NCBI GenBank assembly: GCA_030248225.1
Contig: JASANE010018648.1
Span: 1 to 64,000, forward strand
Direction: 5' to 3'
DNA: 64,000 nt
From: Trileptium ribeirensis
Lineage: Eukaryota; Nematoda; Enoplea; Enoplida; Thoracostomopsidae
The notes under the pieces are model-generated. The model searched no databases and had not been told where the DNA came from. It saw only the letters and a list, made by a program, of their open reading frames with translations. A program made the position numbers and the translations under genes. Of the stretch, positions 41,601 to 48,806 are shown in pieces. Every line of letters begins with the position of its first letter. Position 1 is the stretch's first letter.

Positions 41601-43408
41601 GAGCAAGCCGCGAGCGACTGGCTCGCTCGAGATTTCGAAACTATTTAAATTAATAATACTATTTTTAGAATAAATTTGTGCAGAGCGACAGTCTTTTGTG
41701 GCGGGTACTATATAATGTGTTAATTCGGTAGTTTTTACAATAATTTGTTTTATAAGAAAGTTTACTGTACGTATTAAGTTGAATGTTAAACTTTTCGGTT
41801 AAAACGCTGAACGTTTGTAAAGGCATAATCTATCACTGTTTTATTTCAGATGTAAACAATTCATTTCGTGCTAAGCCGCTAATGTATTTGCATTTTAGAT
41901 CTATGCTCAAGCAATACGCCGCCCGAATATGCGACTTTTTATACGAACCATTTCTACATTATTGGTTGTGGAAAGTGAGCGGTGCCGATTTATTTCTAGC
42001 TAACAGGAATATGATTTCGCCGTGAGTTATTTTTCTTTCTTTAATTTTTCGTCCAATATCTGCTGGCGATGTATATGGAGACGTACTGTATGATCGTAAT
42101 AAATTATAGCTTTTTCAGTCATATGTTTGCTTATGTATTCGCAGACCTGATTTTGTCTAAGGTTATCTGCAATTTAATTTTAAATTTTGCGTTTCTAATT
42201 TCATATTTTTAATGTGTTTTAAATTGTTGTTTCTGGGAAAGGTTACCTTTTTATTGCTTCGCTAAACTGTCTGAAAAGTGCCTGAAACATCTATAAACCA
42301 CAAAATATCGAGCGCTGCACACAAATAATGTATGTAAGGCAAACCGTGGAAAAATTTGAGTTGTGCGATCGTAAGTTACTCTTTTCTTCAGGAATAGGTA
42401 AAAGCTGTTCCAATCTCTGTCGGCCTGACCTAGTCATAGCGCGCCACGCTTTCGATGGATCAATTCTAGCCCCGAAATATTTATTCAATATTAATATTAC
42501 TAAATAAGATATACCGAGCGTCAATGCCAAAATTTGGCAATTTAATTGTTTTCTTATCAAAGGAACTGCTGTCAAAACTCTATGGTTGTTTGCCCACCGG
42601 ATGCTTGGTGCAGTGGAGTTGTGACTATTTCAGCTTGGATAGTATGTGAAATCATTGACACTGCTTTCGGTGCTGCGCGGAACTGACATCTGGTACGTGG
42701 TACCGGACCACTTGGGTCTCCGTAAGACATTAGACAATTTCGGCCAATGTTTTATGCGACTACGTGTACTAATTTCCTGTATTATGTATATCCAGTGTTG
42801 TCTACAGGTTACCAATGGTGCACCGAAATAATGCGGTTATACATTTCGCTTTTTCGCGAAAGCTTAAATTAACAGCAAGCCTACTTGAACCGTAGTGTAT
42901 TGTAATAATCTTTCCAATAACTGAAAAAATATCGCTTGATATTGCTGGTTTTTTATGAAACAGTTTAGCTCAAATTAACGTATTGTGTCAGTGACACCCT
43001 AAAGAAGCGATCTATCCAATTAACTATAATGCGATTTTATGTGTGTGCTTCCGCGTTTATCACTTGCTTGTCATGGCTATATTCAATAAGACGGTAAAAT
43101 AAATTTTGAAATTCTTTGCTGCGGTGGGAATAACTTTTTCACATAAGTGAGTTGTTTGCTATATTTTACGGTGGTGATTGTGTGGTCCAGCTGTGTTGCT
43201 ACTTCAATCTCTTGGTCTCAAGGCGTTACTGGTACTGTTGTATTATTAGTTGTTTTATAGAAACTATGTGAAGAAATGGCGTGAGCGTGGTTTGTATGTT
43301 ATCGCGTGGACGGTAAACAATTATCATGAAAAACTGCATTTATGTCTTGAACAAAAAATCCCAATTTTAACCGATCGATTGTCGGATATATCGCCTCGAG
43401 AATTGTAA
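20378..43408 (+). CDS. GDE1-like glycerophosphodiester phosphodiesterase, split gene
   Basis: Six exons join in phase into a membrane-anchored GDPD enzyme of the GDE1 group. GDE1 enzymes hydrolyse glycerophosphodiesters to an alcohol and glycerol 3-phosphate, and in animals are linked to glycerophosphoinositol and N-acylethanolamine metabolism. Exons: 20378-20641, 24455-24633, 28630-28735, 30639-30731, 41850-42021 and 43261-43408. Catalytic landmarks: AHRGG...APENT (exon 1), IELD and FHD (exon 2), LFIDVK (exon 3), AWTVN (last exon). Two hydrophobic stretches precede the catalytic domain. About 320 codons are placed; animal GDE1 is about 330. One exon, expected to start in phase 0, end in phase 1 and encode roughly 20-25 residues up to and past the R-P motif, was not found in the 11-kb intron after 30,731. 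Name by family only. Confidence 0.85.
20642..21429. other. Intron 1, proximal part
   Basis: A/T-rich intron sequence. I see no coding or RNA signal and no repeat that recurs elsewhere in the window. Confidence 0.5.
21611..22300. mobile_element. MITE-B copy 1, inserted in MITE-A
   Basis: Inverted ends TGCATGAGTAAACTTAA and (reverse complement of right end) TGCAAGAGCAAACTTAA. The 3-bp duplication TTA lies at 21,608-21,610 and 22,301-22,303. The intact MITE-A elsewhere reads GGTAATTAATG at this point, confirming a clean insertion. It contains its own 360-bp MITE-A insertion and is about 325 bp without it. TTA duplications are typical of PIF/Harbinger-type elements. Confidence 0.85.
21846..22205. 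mobile_element. MITE-A, inner copy, inserted in MITE-B
   Basis: A 360-bp element with ends CTGGCCTGTCCACAG and CTGTAAACAGGTCAG, flanked by 5-bp direct repeats TGATA (21,841-21,845 and 22,206-22,210). The MITE-B copy at 38,980 has a single uninterrupted CTGATACGGCT here, giving an empty site. Confidence 0.9.
22448..24454. other. Intron 1, distal part
   Basis: Nothing coding is supported. 23,770-23,860 and 24,060-24,110 are G- or C-rich low-complexity stretches (GGGGTCGCG, CCCCCCCCAACCCCCGG). The 24,110-24,430 stretch is less A/T-rich and open in two frames on + and two on -, but none shows a recognised domain, so I treat it as a repeat remnant. Confidence 0.4.
24455..24633 (+). CDS. GDE1-like gene, exon 2
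   Basis: Begins after TTACTTCAG with AIDLGVDAIELDLSF and continues through NVPVAFHDESVDRVTDGTGR to NAAHHFEK. Glu and Asp of IELD are the metal ligands of the GDPD family, and His of FHD is the second catalytic histidine. The donor AAAAA|GTCAGC is weak, but it is the only nearby GT giving the phase (2) needed by exon 3. It is 60 bases upstream of a MITE-A insertion. Confidence 0.9.
24694..25061. mobile_element. MITE-A, intact copy in intron 2
   Basis: A 368-bp element with ends CTGGCCTGTCCACAG and CTGTAGTCAGGCCAG and flanks GAGTG at 24,689-24,693 and 25,062-25,066. It has no coding capacity. Shared interior landmarks with the other copies: AGTGGAGGATAAATTTTGC, AAAATACTAAAT, GCATTAGAAATAGTGG, GGGGATTTGGAAAGTGG. 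Confidence 0.9.
25062..25870. other. Intron 2, plain sequence
   Basis: No gene is supported. A/T-rich with homopolymer T runs. The small + frame at 25,028-25,222 starts inside MITE-A and is not a gene. Confidence 0.4.
25871..27160 (+). repeat. Degenerate ~175-bp tandem array
   Basis: Units recur with landmarks: a GGT(T/C)CAAACT start, G(G/T)TTG..., CTTTGAGCTACT, TTCAC, CTCTGGTGTCT, TGCCTGG(C/T), GGAACCC and TAGCTGAAAAACCTCAAATT. Unit starts are near 25,890, 26,065, 26,235, 26,410 and 26,583, then duplicated copies follow. Copies differ substantially except for the exact 290-bp duplication noted separately. Confidence 0.7.
26401..26980 (+). repeat. Exact 290-bp tandem duplication
   Basis: The blocks 26,401-26,690 and 26,691-26,980 read the same from GTTTTAACCC to CCCAACA, with no difference found by eye. 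Each spans about 1.7 monomers of the older array. Either a very recent unequal exchange or an assembly duplication. Confidence 0.85.
27161..28168. other. Intron 2, plain sequence
   Basis: A/T-rich. The open stretches at 27,517-27,819 and 27,886-28,074 are hydrophobic or low-complexity, show no family motif, and would break the exon 2 to exon 3 phase, so they are not exons of the host gene. Confidence 0.4.
28169..28549 (-). other. Antisense open frame with P-loop-like motif (126 codons)
   Basis: The minus strand of intron 2 is open for 126 codons and contains FGVGKSTLITKLVAGTPF at about residues 62-79. This resembles the G-x-x-G-V-G-K-S-(T/S)-L P-loop of small GTPases or AAA-type NTPases, but the first P-loop glycine is Tyr here. 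The 45 residues after the motif show no second NTPase motif. No splice sites were tied to it. It could be a decayed gene or retrocopy fragment, or chance. Confidence 0.2.
28630..28735 (+). CDS. GDE1-like gene, exon 3
   Basis: Acceptor CATTTATAG|G. The first G completes a Lys codon, then SKFAFERIPLFEEALELCIK and RLFIDVKSPHPL follow to the donor TTG|GTAGTT (phase 0). I-P-x-x-E-E-A and F-x-D-V-K are standard GDPD landmarks; the Lys is the conserved substrate-pocket residue. Confidence 0.9.
28736..30346. other. Intron 3, mostly plain
   Basis: No coding signal. Two related stretches, near 29,250-29,290 and 29,530-29,590, both read (A/G)CC(C/G)...GGGTCCAG(C/T)AAA...TTTGGGTCTA, a short diverged direct repeat. 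A perfect 7-bp-arm hairpin, GCTGACG-TA-GCGTCAGC-like, lies at 30,098-30,115. Confidence 0.35.
30347..30419. repeat. Triple C-run/G-run hairpin cluster
   Basis: Three successive mini-inverted repeats: CCCC-aatgtttga-GGGG, CCCCC-ttatt-GGGGG and CCCCC-agttttga-GGGGG, separated by GAAGCTCGGA and AAGATGGA. They lie about 220 bases before the exon 4 acceptor. Confidence 0.6.
30639..30731 (+). CDS. GDE1-like gene, exon 4
   Basis: After TTATTTTAG, 31 codons in phase 0 read AVPTIVSFFKKYSILYD, then AAVASFFPQIVYE, ending at a good donor, GAA|GTAAGC. In GDE1 relatives the corresponding block is the helix plus S-F-L/F-P-x-x-I-Y strand. Confidence 0.85.
30785..31560 (+). repeat. Dispersed repeat D, copy 1
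   Basis: Landmarks shared with copy 2 at 35,380: TGCTGCATT, ACTTCCAAAAC, CATACGACYCCGG, GGCGGACCT or GGTGGACCT, CTACGGAG, CATCACAGGATGTG-TCTGATCCTGCCGG, GTTGCA-ACGTAG, and later CAGGTAAGCT-AAT-CGGC. GC content is higher than in the surroundings. It is probably an old retroelement piece; no protein motif survives. Confidence 0.6.
33234..33449 (+). CDS. Unrecognised 71-codon open frame in intron 4
   Basis: ATG to TAA, charged: SVSIRAALMTAICTEEKRN, then LKAQKIRAKGKPKP, then EICEICVGLERLLRRSG. The middle is Lys/Arg-rich and predicted helical by eye; C-E-I-C is a lone Cys pair. A GT follows GCTAAAG, so it could be an exon of something, but it does not fit the missing GDE1-like exon and has no family resemblance I know. 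It may be a fragment of an old element. Confidence 0.2.
   Translation: MSEFRDSVSIRAALMTAICTEEKRNIELKAQKIRAKGKPKPTMKTLMYTKEICEICVGLERLLRRSGPHFS
34880..35012 (+). repeat. ~69-bp imperfect tandem pair
   Basis: Units at 34,891 and 34,960 share AAATCAA(G/A)TACGC(G/C)AA, then GTGCCTTT(G/A)TGGCAA, then ACAAACGG. A third GTGCCTTTATGGC stands at about 34,679. A/C-rich sequence typical of the decayed elements around it. Confidence 0.55.
35375..36600 (+). repeat. Dispersed repeat D, copy 2
   Basis: This matches copy 1 in the same orientation over about 270 bases from GCACTGCTGCATT to GTTGCATACGTAG, and again at CAGGTAAGCTGAATGCGGC (about 36,369). The spacing between the two blocks is about 500 bases longer here than in copy 1. 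Confidence 0.6.
36706..37050 (+). repeat. Dispersed repeat C, copy 2
   Basis: Matches copy 1 (18,891-19,250) from GAAACTTTAAAGAGGC to GGGCAACCAGTGCCCGTCAGTTA, with scattered substitutions and small indels. Here it lies within intron 4. Confidence 0.8.
37051..37814. other. Intron 4, plain sequence
   Basis: Nothing recognised. 37,600-37,690 carries three TCCG-flanked GGAACCGGA/GGAACCG motifs of unclear meaning. Confidence 0.35.
37815..38140 (-). pseudogene. LINE reverse transcriptase C-terminal fragment
   Basis: Read on the minus strand, VSNIFHTFKFRERDF, then NTYKCFVRPTMKYGSPICSP at about 38,075-38,016. This is the R-x-F/Y-x-x-R-D, then Y-x-x-(Y/F)-V-R-P-x-(L/M)-x-Y-x-S-P-(V/I)-x-S-P signature downstream of the RT palm in CR1/L2/Jockey-type LINEs. 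A frame shift follows, and the next 80 codons on the minus strand belong to the same decayed piece. Opposite in orientation to the host gene. Confidence 0.75.
38141..38979. other. Intron 4, plain sequence
   Basis: A minus-strand frame of 106 codons at 38,517-38,837 has no motif I recognise and no paralogue in the window. A short stretch at 38,393-38,450 resembles 32,520-32,575 (both contain GGTACTAGTGT), suggesting another old repeat. Confidence 0.35.
38980..39290. mobile_element. MITE-B copy 2, with intact empty site
   Basis: A 311-bp element with ends TGTTTGAGTAAACTTAAG and CTTAAGTTTACTCTTGCA, flanked by TTA at 38,977-38,979 and 39,291-39,293. It aligns with copy 1 throughout and lacks the MITE-A insertion, reading CTGATACGGCTG at 39,191. 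Confidence 0.9.
39291..40929. other. Intron 4, plain A/T-rich sequence
   Basis: No exon recognised. A minus-strand 112-codon frame at 40,204-40,542 contains several Cys and Arg residues but no domain I can name. Confidence 0.35.
40930..41350 (+). repeat. Dispersed repeat F, copy 2, two half-units
   Basis: Two ~295-bp-spaced blocks, at about 40,942 and 41,236, read AAATTTTGCC(G/A)GGGG-GCATGAAC(A/C)(C/G)GGGGCACC, then a TTC(C/T)-rich run. Between them lie repeated AAATTTTGA(C/T)AAAATTT motifs. The reverse complement resembles 19,835-20,175. Confidence 0.6.
41568..41632 (+). mobile_element. Possible Tc1/mariner-type terminus
   Basis: TACAGTACGTGCCAGAAATG followed by ACCGTCACTTTGCGAGC. TACAGT plus a G-x-C-A-x-A-A-A-T-G core resembles Tc1/mariner ends and a second candidate at 45,748. 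No opposite end was found, so this may be a fragment. The next bases, GCGAGC...GGCTCGCTC, form a hairpin. Confidence 0.35.
41850..42021 (+). CDS. GDE1-like gene, penultimate exon
   Basis: The acceptor TTATTTCAG precedes AT, two bases completing a codon begun in the unfound exon. VNNSFRAKPLMYLHFRS follows, then a hydrophobic WLWKVSGADLFL segment and NRNMISP, with donor CC|GTGAGT (phase 2). GDE1 proteins have a hydrophobic helix here followed by (V/I)SP. Confidence 0.85.
42022..43260. other. Last intron of the GDE1-like gene
   Basis: A/T-rich. No coding or repeat feature was recognised. The 61-codon frames at 42,630-42,831 on both strands overlap each other and look random. Confidence 0.5.
43261..43408 (+). 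CDS. GDE1-like gene, last exon
   Basis: After TTTTATAG, A completes Pro of ISP, then NYVKKWRERGLYVIAWTVNN, later KIPILTDRLSD, and the stop TAA at 43406-43408. K-W-x-x-x-G-x-x-V-x-x-W-T-V-N is the C-terminal GDPD signature, and I-L-T-D matches the family end. The protein ends a few residues later, as in relatives. Confidence 0.9.
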
Positions 43409-45747
43409 CTTTATTTTGGTATACGTGTTTCTATATAAGTATATACCGCACATTTGTTGCATATTCACCTGTACCTACTGTTATGGGTGGCAGAACTCAG
43501 CTGATTCGCTATTTACTACTGGCGGCCGATGCGTGCTCAACCATAACCTTAACGGTGCACGTTTCTACGATACGAGTCTGAAGAGCAGCTCCATATCCTT
43601 TTGTATTGGACATTTTCAGGTTTCAGAGACAAGCCCACATGGACGTTTCCAACTTGATGTGCATCTCCAACTTATAAATTCAGGTTTTCACTTGAGAATT
43701 CAATGATTATTAATGAATTTTATGTACAATATAGTTTCATATTGTGTCATGGCCAGGGTGCCCGCTTCCACGGAAATTGAATACTTCCTCGAAATTACAG
43801 TTTTGTAAAATAAAAAACAACAATTCATAGAATATTTGGGTCCACGGGGACAATTTATGGGTCATTTCACAAAACCATGTCATTTTAGTCATTTCATCGC
43901 ACTTTTTGACCCATACCATCAGTCTTTTGGAAGGAAATATAATGTCGGTGTGAGATTTAGTAATAGCATGTCCTACGGTCATAATGAGGTATGGTGGACC
44001 TCTGTACCCCTAACAGCAAGCCAGAGGCCTTCAAACCGGGTTGGCCAAATAAAGCCTAAAACACATGTCCCACTACAAACGTTCGCCGTATCGCTTGCAC
44101 GTGATACATAAAATGTGTTTCGTTTCAGTGTGATCCTTTGATATTTGCTAATATTTCCGCGAAAACTTGGGAGTAAGCATCGACACTGAAGCTGACGTCA
44201 AGCGTCGGAAAATTTTTTTCGTGATATTATGTAGCCCCCCGACCAAGGTCAAATCTGGCAGCTTGCATGCGCTGTTAAGTAACGTCAAAGTGCACTAGCG
44301 CCAAAAATGCTATGTAACGGTAATCGTAATCAGTACAGGTGTTATTGGAAAAAAGAATATCAGCGTCTGTCCATGTGTTGTTTGATTATGAGGTCGAAGG
44401 TCATAAAGTGCCAAAAATGGAGTATGCAAAATGTAGCCCCCCCCGACCTGATGAAAATTAAATTTAAAAAGCCAAATTTAGCATACAATCTTACGATAGG
44501 CCGGATAGAAACATAGAAACCGAAGGTCGCAAGAAACATTTTAGTATACGTTCATCATCATTGCACCGCCGTGTCGTGCTGTTAACTGGGTAGCTAGGGA
44601 ACCCTTCTGCCTGCCTTCACATCTATTCTTCGCATTGTTCTTGGCATGATCACCTAAATGCAAGCTAATCATAGATCAATTGTGTTTGTTTTACAGCAGC
44701 AGCGTGTTATAATAAATCTAGAATTTCTAGAAGTAGCCAAAGTTTCACGCAATGTATGTCGTAGGAAGGTGTAGCCCTTCTGACCTGAAATGTAACTCCC
44801 TCTCCGACCTCAAGTGTAGCCCCCCCCGGCTAACACATATCGGGGTGCCAATTTTTACAAGGCATGAGGATCTGCCTGAAATTTTTTGTCGTACATCTCC
44901 CACGCATGGTTGGTTTGTGAGCATAAAATGGTATCAGTGGGTGCTGTCTCTGTTGCGCTAGAAAAACTTCTACGACAGGCTTGTTCTAAATTGGTCGATT
45001 TTTAACCATAAAAGGGCCCTAGCTGTACCAATTTTAGGTCGCAAGTCGTCCAAATGTTTTGCCCGTGACCCTTTTGGTCTGACTTGCATACAAACAGACC
45101 ATGGTTCACATGTCATCGCGTTACCCTACAGAATAATGACTTATTTCGGATTAAAATTTGACCCCCAGGGGAACTCTTTGCGACCCCTGTAGCAGGTTTC
45201 AGGTAGCTCGTTTTGCATAGAGACATCGATATTCGAATAATTCAGGGTTTTTTATGGCGGAAGGAGTCTAAACACTGTACGCACGAAAACGTTTCATTTT
45301 GGCTTCAAAAGTGGTGTTTCAAAATTACATGGTGTCGTGAAATGACCCTTATAAATTTTTCATGTCAGCCATTTTATTTACTGTTTGAAGCTTGTTTTAA
45401 CTGGCGGGGTGCTGAACTAATCCTGATCAAAATACACAAGCCACACATAGGACTTAATAAAATAATTCTCTTATTATAAACATGATCGTACACGGCTATA
45501 ATAGTGTTTCCTGCGCTTGTAGATTTCTCTATATGACGGAAACCGTGTCAAAACAATGTTAGAAATTCATGGAAAATGCGAAAATTTAACTGCAAAACTA
45601 GATTTGGGCGGATACGCTACATTAATGAGTTGTATAGATAATACATAGTTAGTTTTTGGCTTTTGTTTTATCTCAGTATTATATTATGCATATTTTGTTG
45701 TCACATTTCACAGATCCTGCGCAGAGTTTTAATACCAATCATTTACG
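43409..45747. other. Downstream of the GDE1-like gene, repeat-derived
   Basis: No gene. GTAGCCCCCC(CC)GACC(T) occurs near 44,230, 44,432 and 44,816, with GTAGCCCTTCTGACC at 44,771. A weak inverted pair, TTTATGGGTCATTTCAC-AAACCATGT (43,854) and the reverse complement of ACATGGTGTCGTGAAATGACCC (45,330), might delimit an old element of about 1.5 kb. Confidence 0.4.
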
Positions 45748-45800
45748 TACAGTCCTGGACAAAATGACTGCAATCGAAATCGATCGATATCTCAATCGGT
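45748..45800 (+). mobile_element. Possible Tc1/mariner-type terminus
   Basis: TACAGTCCTGGACAAAATGA followed by CTGCAATCGAAATCG resembles Tc1-type ends. It shares TACAGT-C--G-CA-AAATGAC with the candidate at 41,568. A much-decayed inverse partner may lie near 49,480-49,528 (ending GTGACAGTA). Confidence 0.35.
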
Positions 45801-46151
45801 TGTAATTTCGTTTAATCGAAGATTTATAAATTTGAAATCTATTTAAACTAGCCGAGTGGCGTTTCCTCTTATAGCTTCGCTAGCCGCAAAAATCTTAATT
45901 TCTTTTTTTGACCATCCGCGGAGATCGTGACTAATCACTGGCTAGATCTTTACAATTTTTATTTGATCACAAATGCAGTCTATTTGCGCCTTTTCATTGG
46001 ACGCTAAACCTGCCGGCCACGTCTTCCGGGACAGGGTGCCAAAGGGTCAAGGGTCACATTTTATAATTTGGCCATTTAAGTATCGATCTTTTGCGACATA
46101 AGGGCCTTGCCGCGAAAAATGGATAACTTAATCTTAAGTTAAACTTGTAAC

Positions 46152-46290
46152 TTGCAAAACGATGGGAAACGGAACGAGTGTGCTACTCTGCGCTTATTGA
46201 GCATTTGGTCGTTCCAAATTCAGGTCCCTAAGTCCGCTTAAAGTTCCATGATAGCAGTTATACTGACATTTCAATGACAACGTTACGTTC
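46152..46290 (+). repeat. Left inverted arm of a 3.3-kb composite
   Basis: CTTGCAAAACGATGGGAAAC, GGAACGAGTGTG, GAGCATTTGGTCGTTCCAAA, TTCAGGTCCC, CCATGATAGCAGTTATACTG. The reverse complement of 49,267-49,410 gives the same series with about three quarters of positions matching. Confidence 0.75.
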
Positions 46291-46546
46291 ATTTTAGTCC
46301 TATATCAAAAAAGAAGATGTCTCAATTTCTTCTTCCAATAACCAAAAAGATAAAACTTATTGAAATTGTAAATCGCAAATTTTAAGAAAAATTTAAATTT
46401 GAAAAATGATTTTACGTAGTAGGGACCCTAAGACTTGCATAATTGATGTAAACGGCGCAGTTATTGCTTTTATCGTATTTAGTTACAGCGAATACCTATA
46501 GACACGTTCGATTACCTACATCTTTTTTGAAAGTGATGAATTTTCA

Positions 46547-46968
46547 CTATTTTGGTGCCAAAATTTTGGTCTGGCACCGTCGCGCAGTGGTAATAACACC
46601 TCCAATAAGTAGTTAAGACTATGAAATCAACTGGATTATAGGGTTGCATACCCCTATAGTCAAATAGTTCACACCCAACAGGCAAAAACTTGCTTTTTAA
46701 AAGTTCGAACTCGTTTCATCGAGTGCTCCAACTTCGCTGTTATGCATTTTTGCAAGAGATGTGTTTTCGTGCTAAAAATGTTGTATGATGTTAGTTACCC
46801 CAAAAAAGTGAAAAAATTTATATTTCAATTTTTTTGTTTGGTGTGAACTATGGGATTATAGGGGTTATTCACCCCTTTAAACAATTTGATTTCAGTGTTT
46901 TAACTCTATCTGCTATGTTACTAACTCTGCGCGACGGTGCCGGAGAAAACTTTTAGCGCCGGAAATAG
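46547..46968. mobile_element. Foldback (long inverted-repeat) element
   Basis: GGCACCGTCGCGCAG at 46,573-46,587 is the exact reverse complement of 46,927-46,941. Pairing extends outwards to CTATTTTGGTGCCAAAA / AAAACTTTTAGCGCCGGAAATAG. Inwards it reaches CCCTATAG...AATAGTTCACACCCAACA / TGTTTGGTGTGAACTAT...ATAGGGG. The arms are therefore about 130 bases around a ~160-base centre. No protein frame. A target duplication could not be read with confidence. Confidence 0.75.
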
Positions 46969-47150
46969 CCAAATTTCGCCACATTTCCAATATAAATGTA
47001 TGGAGATCAAACCGAACGGTCTATGTAAAAATCATTTTTCAAATTATAATTTTTCGTAAAATTTGTGATTTATACATTTCAATAGTAAGTTATTGTTTTT
47101 TTTGGTCAATGTAAAAAGAAATAAAGTCCTCTTTTTTGATAAATGACTAA

Positions 47151-47215
47151 TGCATGAGTAAAAGGCGCCCCCTGCCATCCCTTTTTGACACTATGTACAA
47201 ATCACAGTTGCTAAG
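47151..47215 (+). mobile_element. MITE-B partial copy (left end)
   Basis: TGCATGAGTAAAAGGCGCCC and then CCTGCCATCCCTTTTTGACA, followed by ACTATGTACAAATCAC. Preceded by TAA. Only the left end is present. The 100 bases before it also match those before the 48,807 copy, so a larger block was duplicated. Confidence 0.7.
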
Positions 47216-47259
47216 TCTTAGGGGTCTTTCTGCGTAAAAATCACTTTTCAAATTATAAT

Positions 47260-48300
47260 CTTATAATGTAATTGCCGTATGTCTATGTGTCCCAAGTTTT
47301 GGATTTGTCACATATTTTTGATCATAACTTTTGAAAGTGTTTATGGATTTTTATGCGGTTTTTTGTTGGGTAGGAAATCGATATGGGAATGCAGGGACAA
47401 TATTTTTGGGCACCCCTTATGTTTTTTCACAACCCACTCCCCTTGAAATAAAAAAATAGTGTCATTTTATACGTTTTAATGGTGTAACTTTTGAACTGCT
47501 TCCTGGATTTTGACGAACTTTTTTTGTTTCATTTCTTTAAGACGTGCCAAAAGTATCGACGAACTTTTGCAAAGCGGATGTACCCCTAATTGGGGGACAC
47601 ACCCTTTAAACTTTCTTATAATGTAATGTCGTATGTCTGTCTGTGTGTCCCAATTTTTGTGTCAGTCACATATTTTTGACCATGACTTAAGACCGCTTAT
47701 GGATTTTTATAAGGTTTTTGTTGGATAGGACATCGAATATGGGAATACACTGACACTATTTTTGGGCATCCCCTACACTTTTTTCACAACCCACCCCCTT
47801 TGAATTAAAAAATAGTGTCATTTTATTGGTTTTCATGATGTAACCTTTCGACTGTTTCATGGATTTTGACAATCTTTTTTGTTTTATTTCTTTAAAACGT
47901 GCCCAAAGTATCGACAAAGTTTTGCAAAGGGGATGTACCCCCTACTTGGGGACCCCCTTTAAACTATCTTATAATGTAATTGCCGTATGTCTGTCTGTGT
48001 GTCCCAAGTTTTGGGTTTGTCACATATTTTTGACCATGATTTTAAAACCGTTTATGGATTTTTATGGGGTTTTTTGTTGGATAGGACATCGAATATGTGA
48101 ATGCACTGACACTATTTTTTGGCATCCTCTACGCTGTTTTCACAACCCACCCCCCTTTGAATTAACAAAATAGTGTCATTTTATTGGTTTTCATGATGTA
48201 ACTTTTCAACTGCTTCATGGATTTTGACAATCTTTTTTGTTTCATTTCTTTAAGACGTGCCGAAAGTATCGACGAGCTGTTGTAAATGGGATGTACCCCC
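47260..48300 (+). repeat. ~353-bp tandem array, three units
   Basis: Units start CTTATAATGTAA at 47,260, 47,615 and 47,968. The shared body includes TATGTCT(G)TCTGTGTGTCCCAA, GTCACATATTTTTGA, TTTATGGATTTTTATG, TTTTTTCACAACCCAC, AATAGTGTCATTTTAT and GACGTGCC-AAAGTATCGACGA, ending near GGATGTACCCCC. Not coding. Confidence 0.9.
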
Positions 48301-48560
48301 AAATTTTCATCATTTTAACACATCCATAAGGGTATAATAGTGTTTTCGACATTTTAACACATCCATAAGGGTATAATAGTGTTTTCGACATTTTAACACA
48401 TTCATAAGGGTATAATAGTGTTTTTATCATTTTGACACATCCGTAAGGGTGCGATACTGTTTTCGACATTTTGACATATCCGTAAGGGTATGATACTGTT
48501 TTCGACATTTTGACACATCCGTAAGCGTGTAATAGTGTTTTCGCTATTTTAACACATACC
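48301..48560 (+). repeat. 39-bp minisatellite, about 6.5 units
   Basis: The unit reads roughly TTTTCGACATTTTAACACAT and then CCATAAGGGTATAATAGTG. Early units are closer to each other than later ones, where A/G and T/C changes appear. It follows directly on the third 353-bp unit. Because 39 is a multiple of 3, an open 13-residue periodic frame appears on the minus strand; this is a by-product. Confidence 0.9.
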
Positions 48561-48806
48561 AAACGAGGGATGAAAAAACAGAGTAATTTTGTATTTTTTT
48601 ACAAATATCATAACTTAAAAAATACTGTTTGCGAAAAACGGGGCCGCATGCCCATTCTGCCATACTACCGGCGCGAAGCGGACCGAAGGCCGGCTTTCGC
48701 GCTGGTTTTTCTTAAAATTTGGTGATATATAAATCTCAATAGTAGGTTATTGTCTTTTTGGTCACTGGAAAAAGAAATAAAGTCTTCTGTTTTGATAAAT
48801 GACTGA

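Noticed and set aside
41570..41640. Possible exon after AG at 41,571 reading R-A-R-N-D-R-H-F-A-S
   Set aside because: It superficially resembles R-x-x-N-P-x-I-x-A-S of GDE1 relatives but has no donor in phase and matches a transposon-like terminus instead.
43737..45480. Terminal inverted repeats of a ~1.6-kb DNA transposon
   Set aside because: Only about 30 bases pair with moderate identity, ends are undefined, and no transposase motif lies between. Kept as a note only.
45846..45890. tRNA-like string AGCCGAGTGGCG
   Set aside because: It resembles an A box, but there is no B box, acceptor stem or cloverleaf around it.
48301..48560. CRISPR-like regular array
   Set aside because: Unit and spacer are not distinguishable, all positions vary a little, and the context is eukaryotic. 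It is a minisatellite.
48242..48562. 106-codon minus-strand frame with 13-residue repeats
   Set aside because: Produced by the 39-bp minisatellite, whose unit is a multiple of three. No non-repeat domain at either end.
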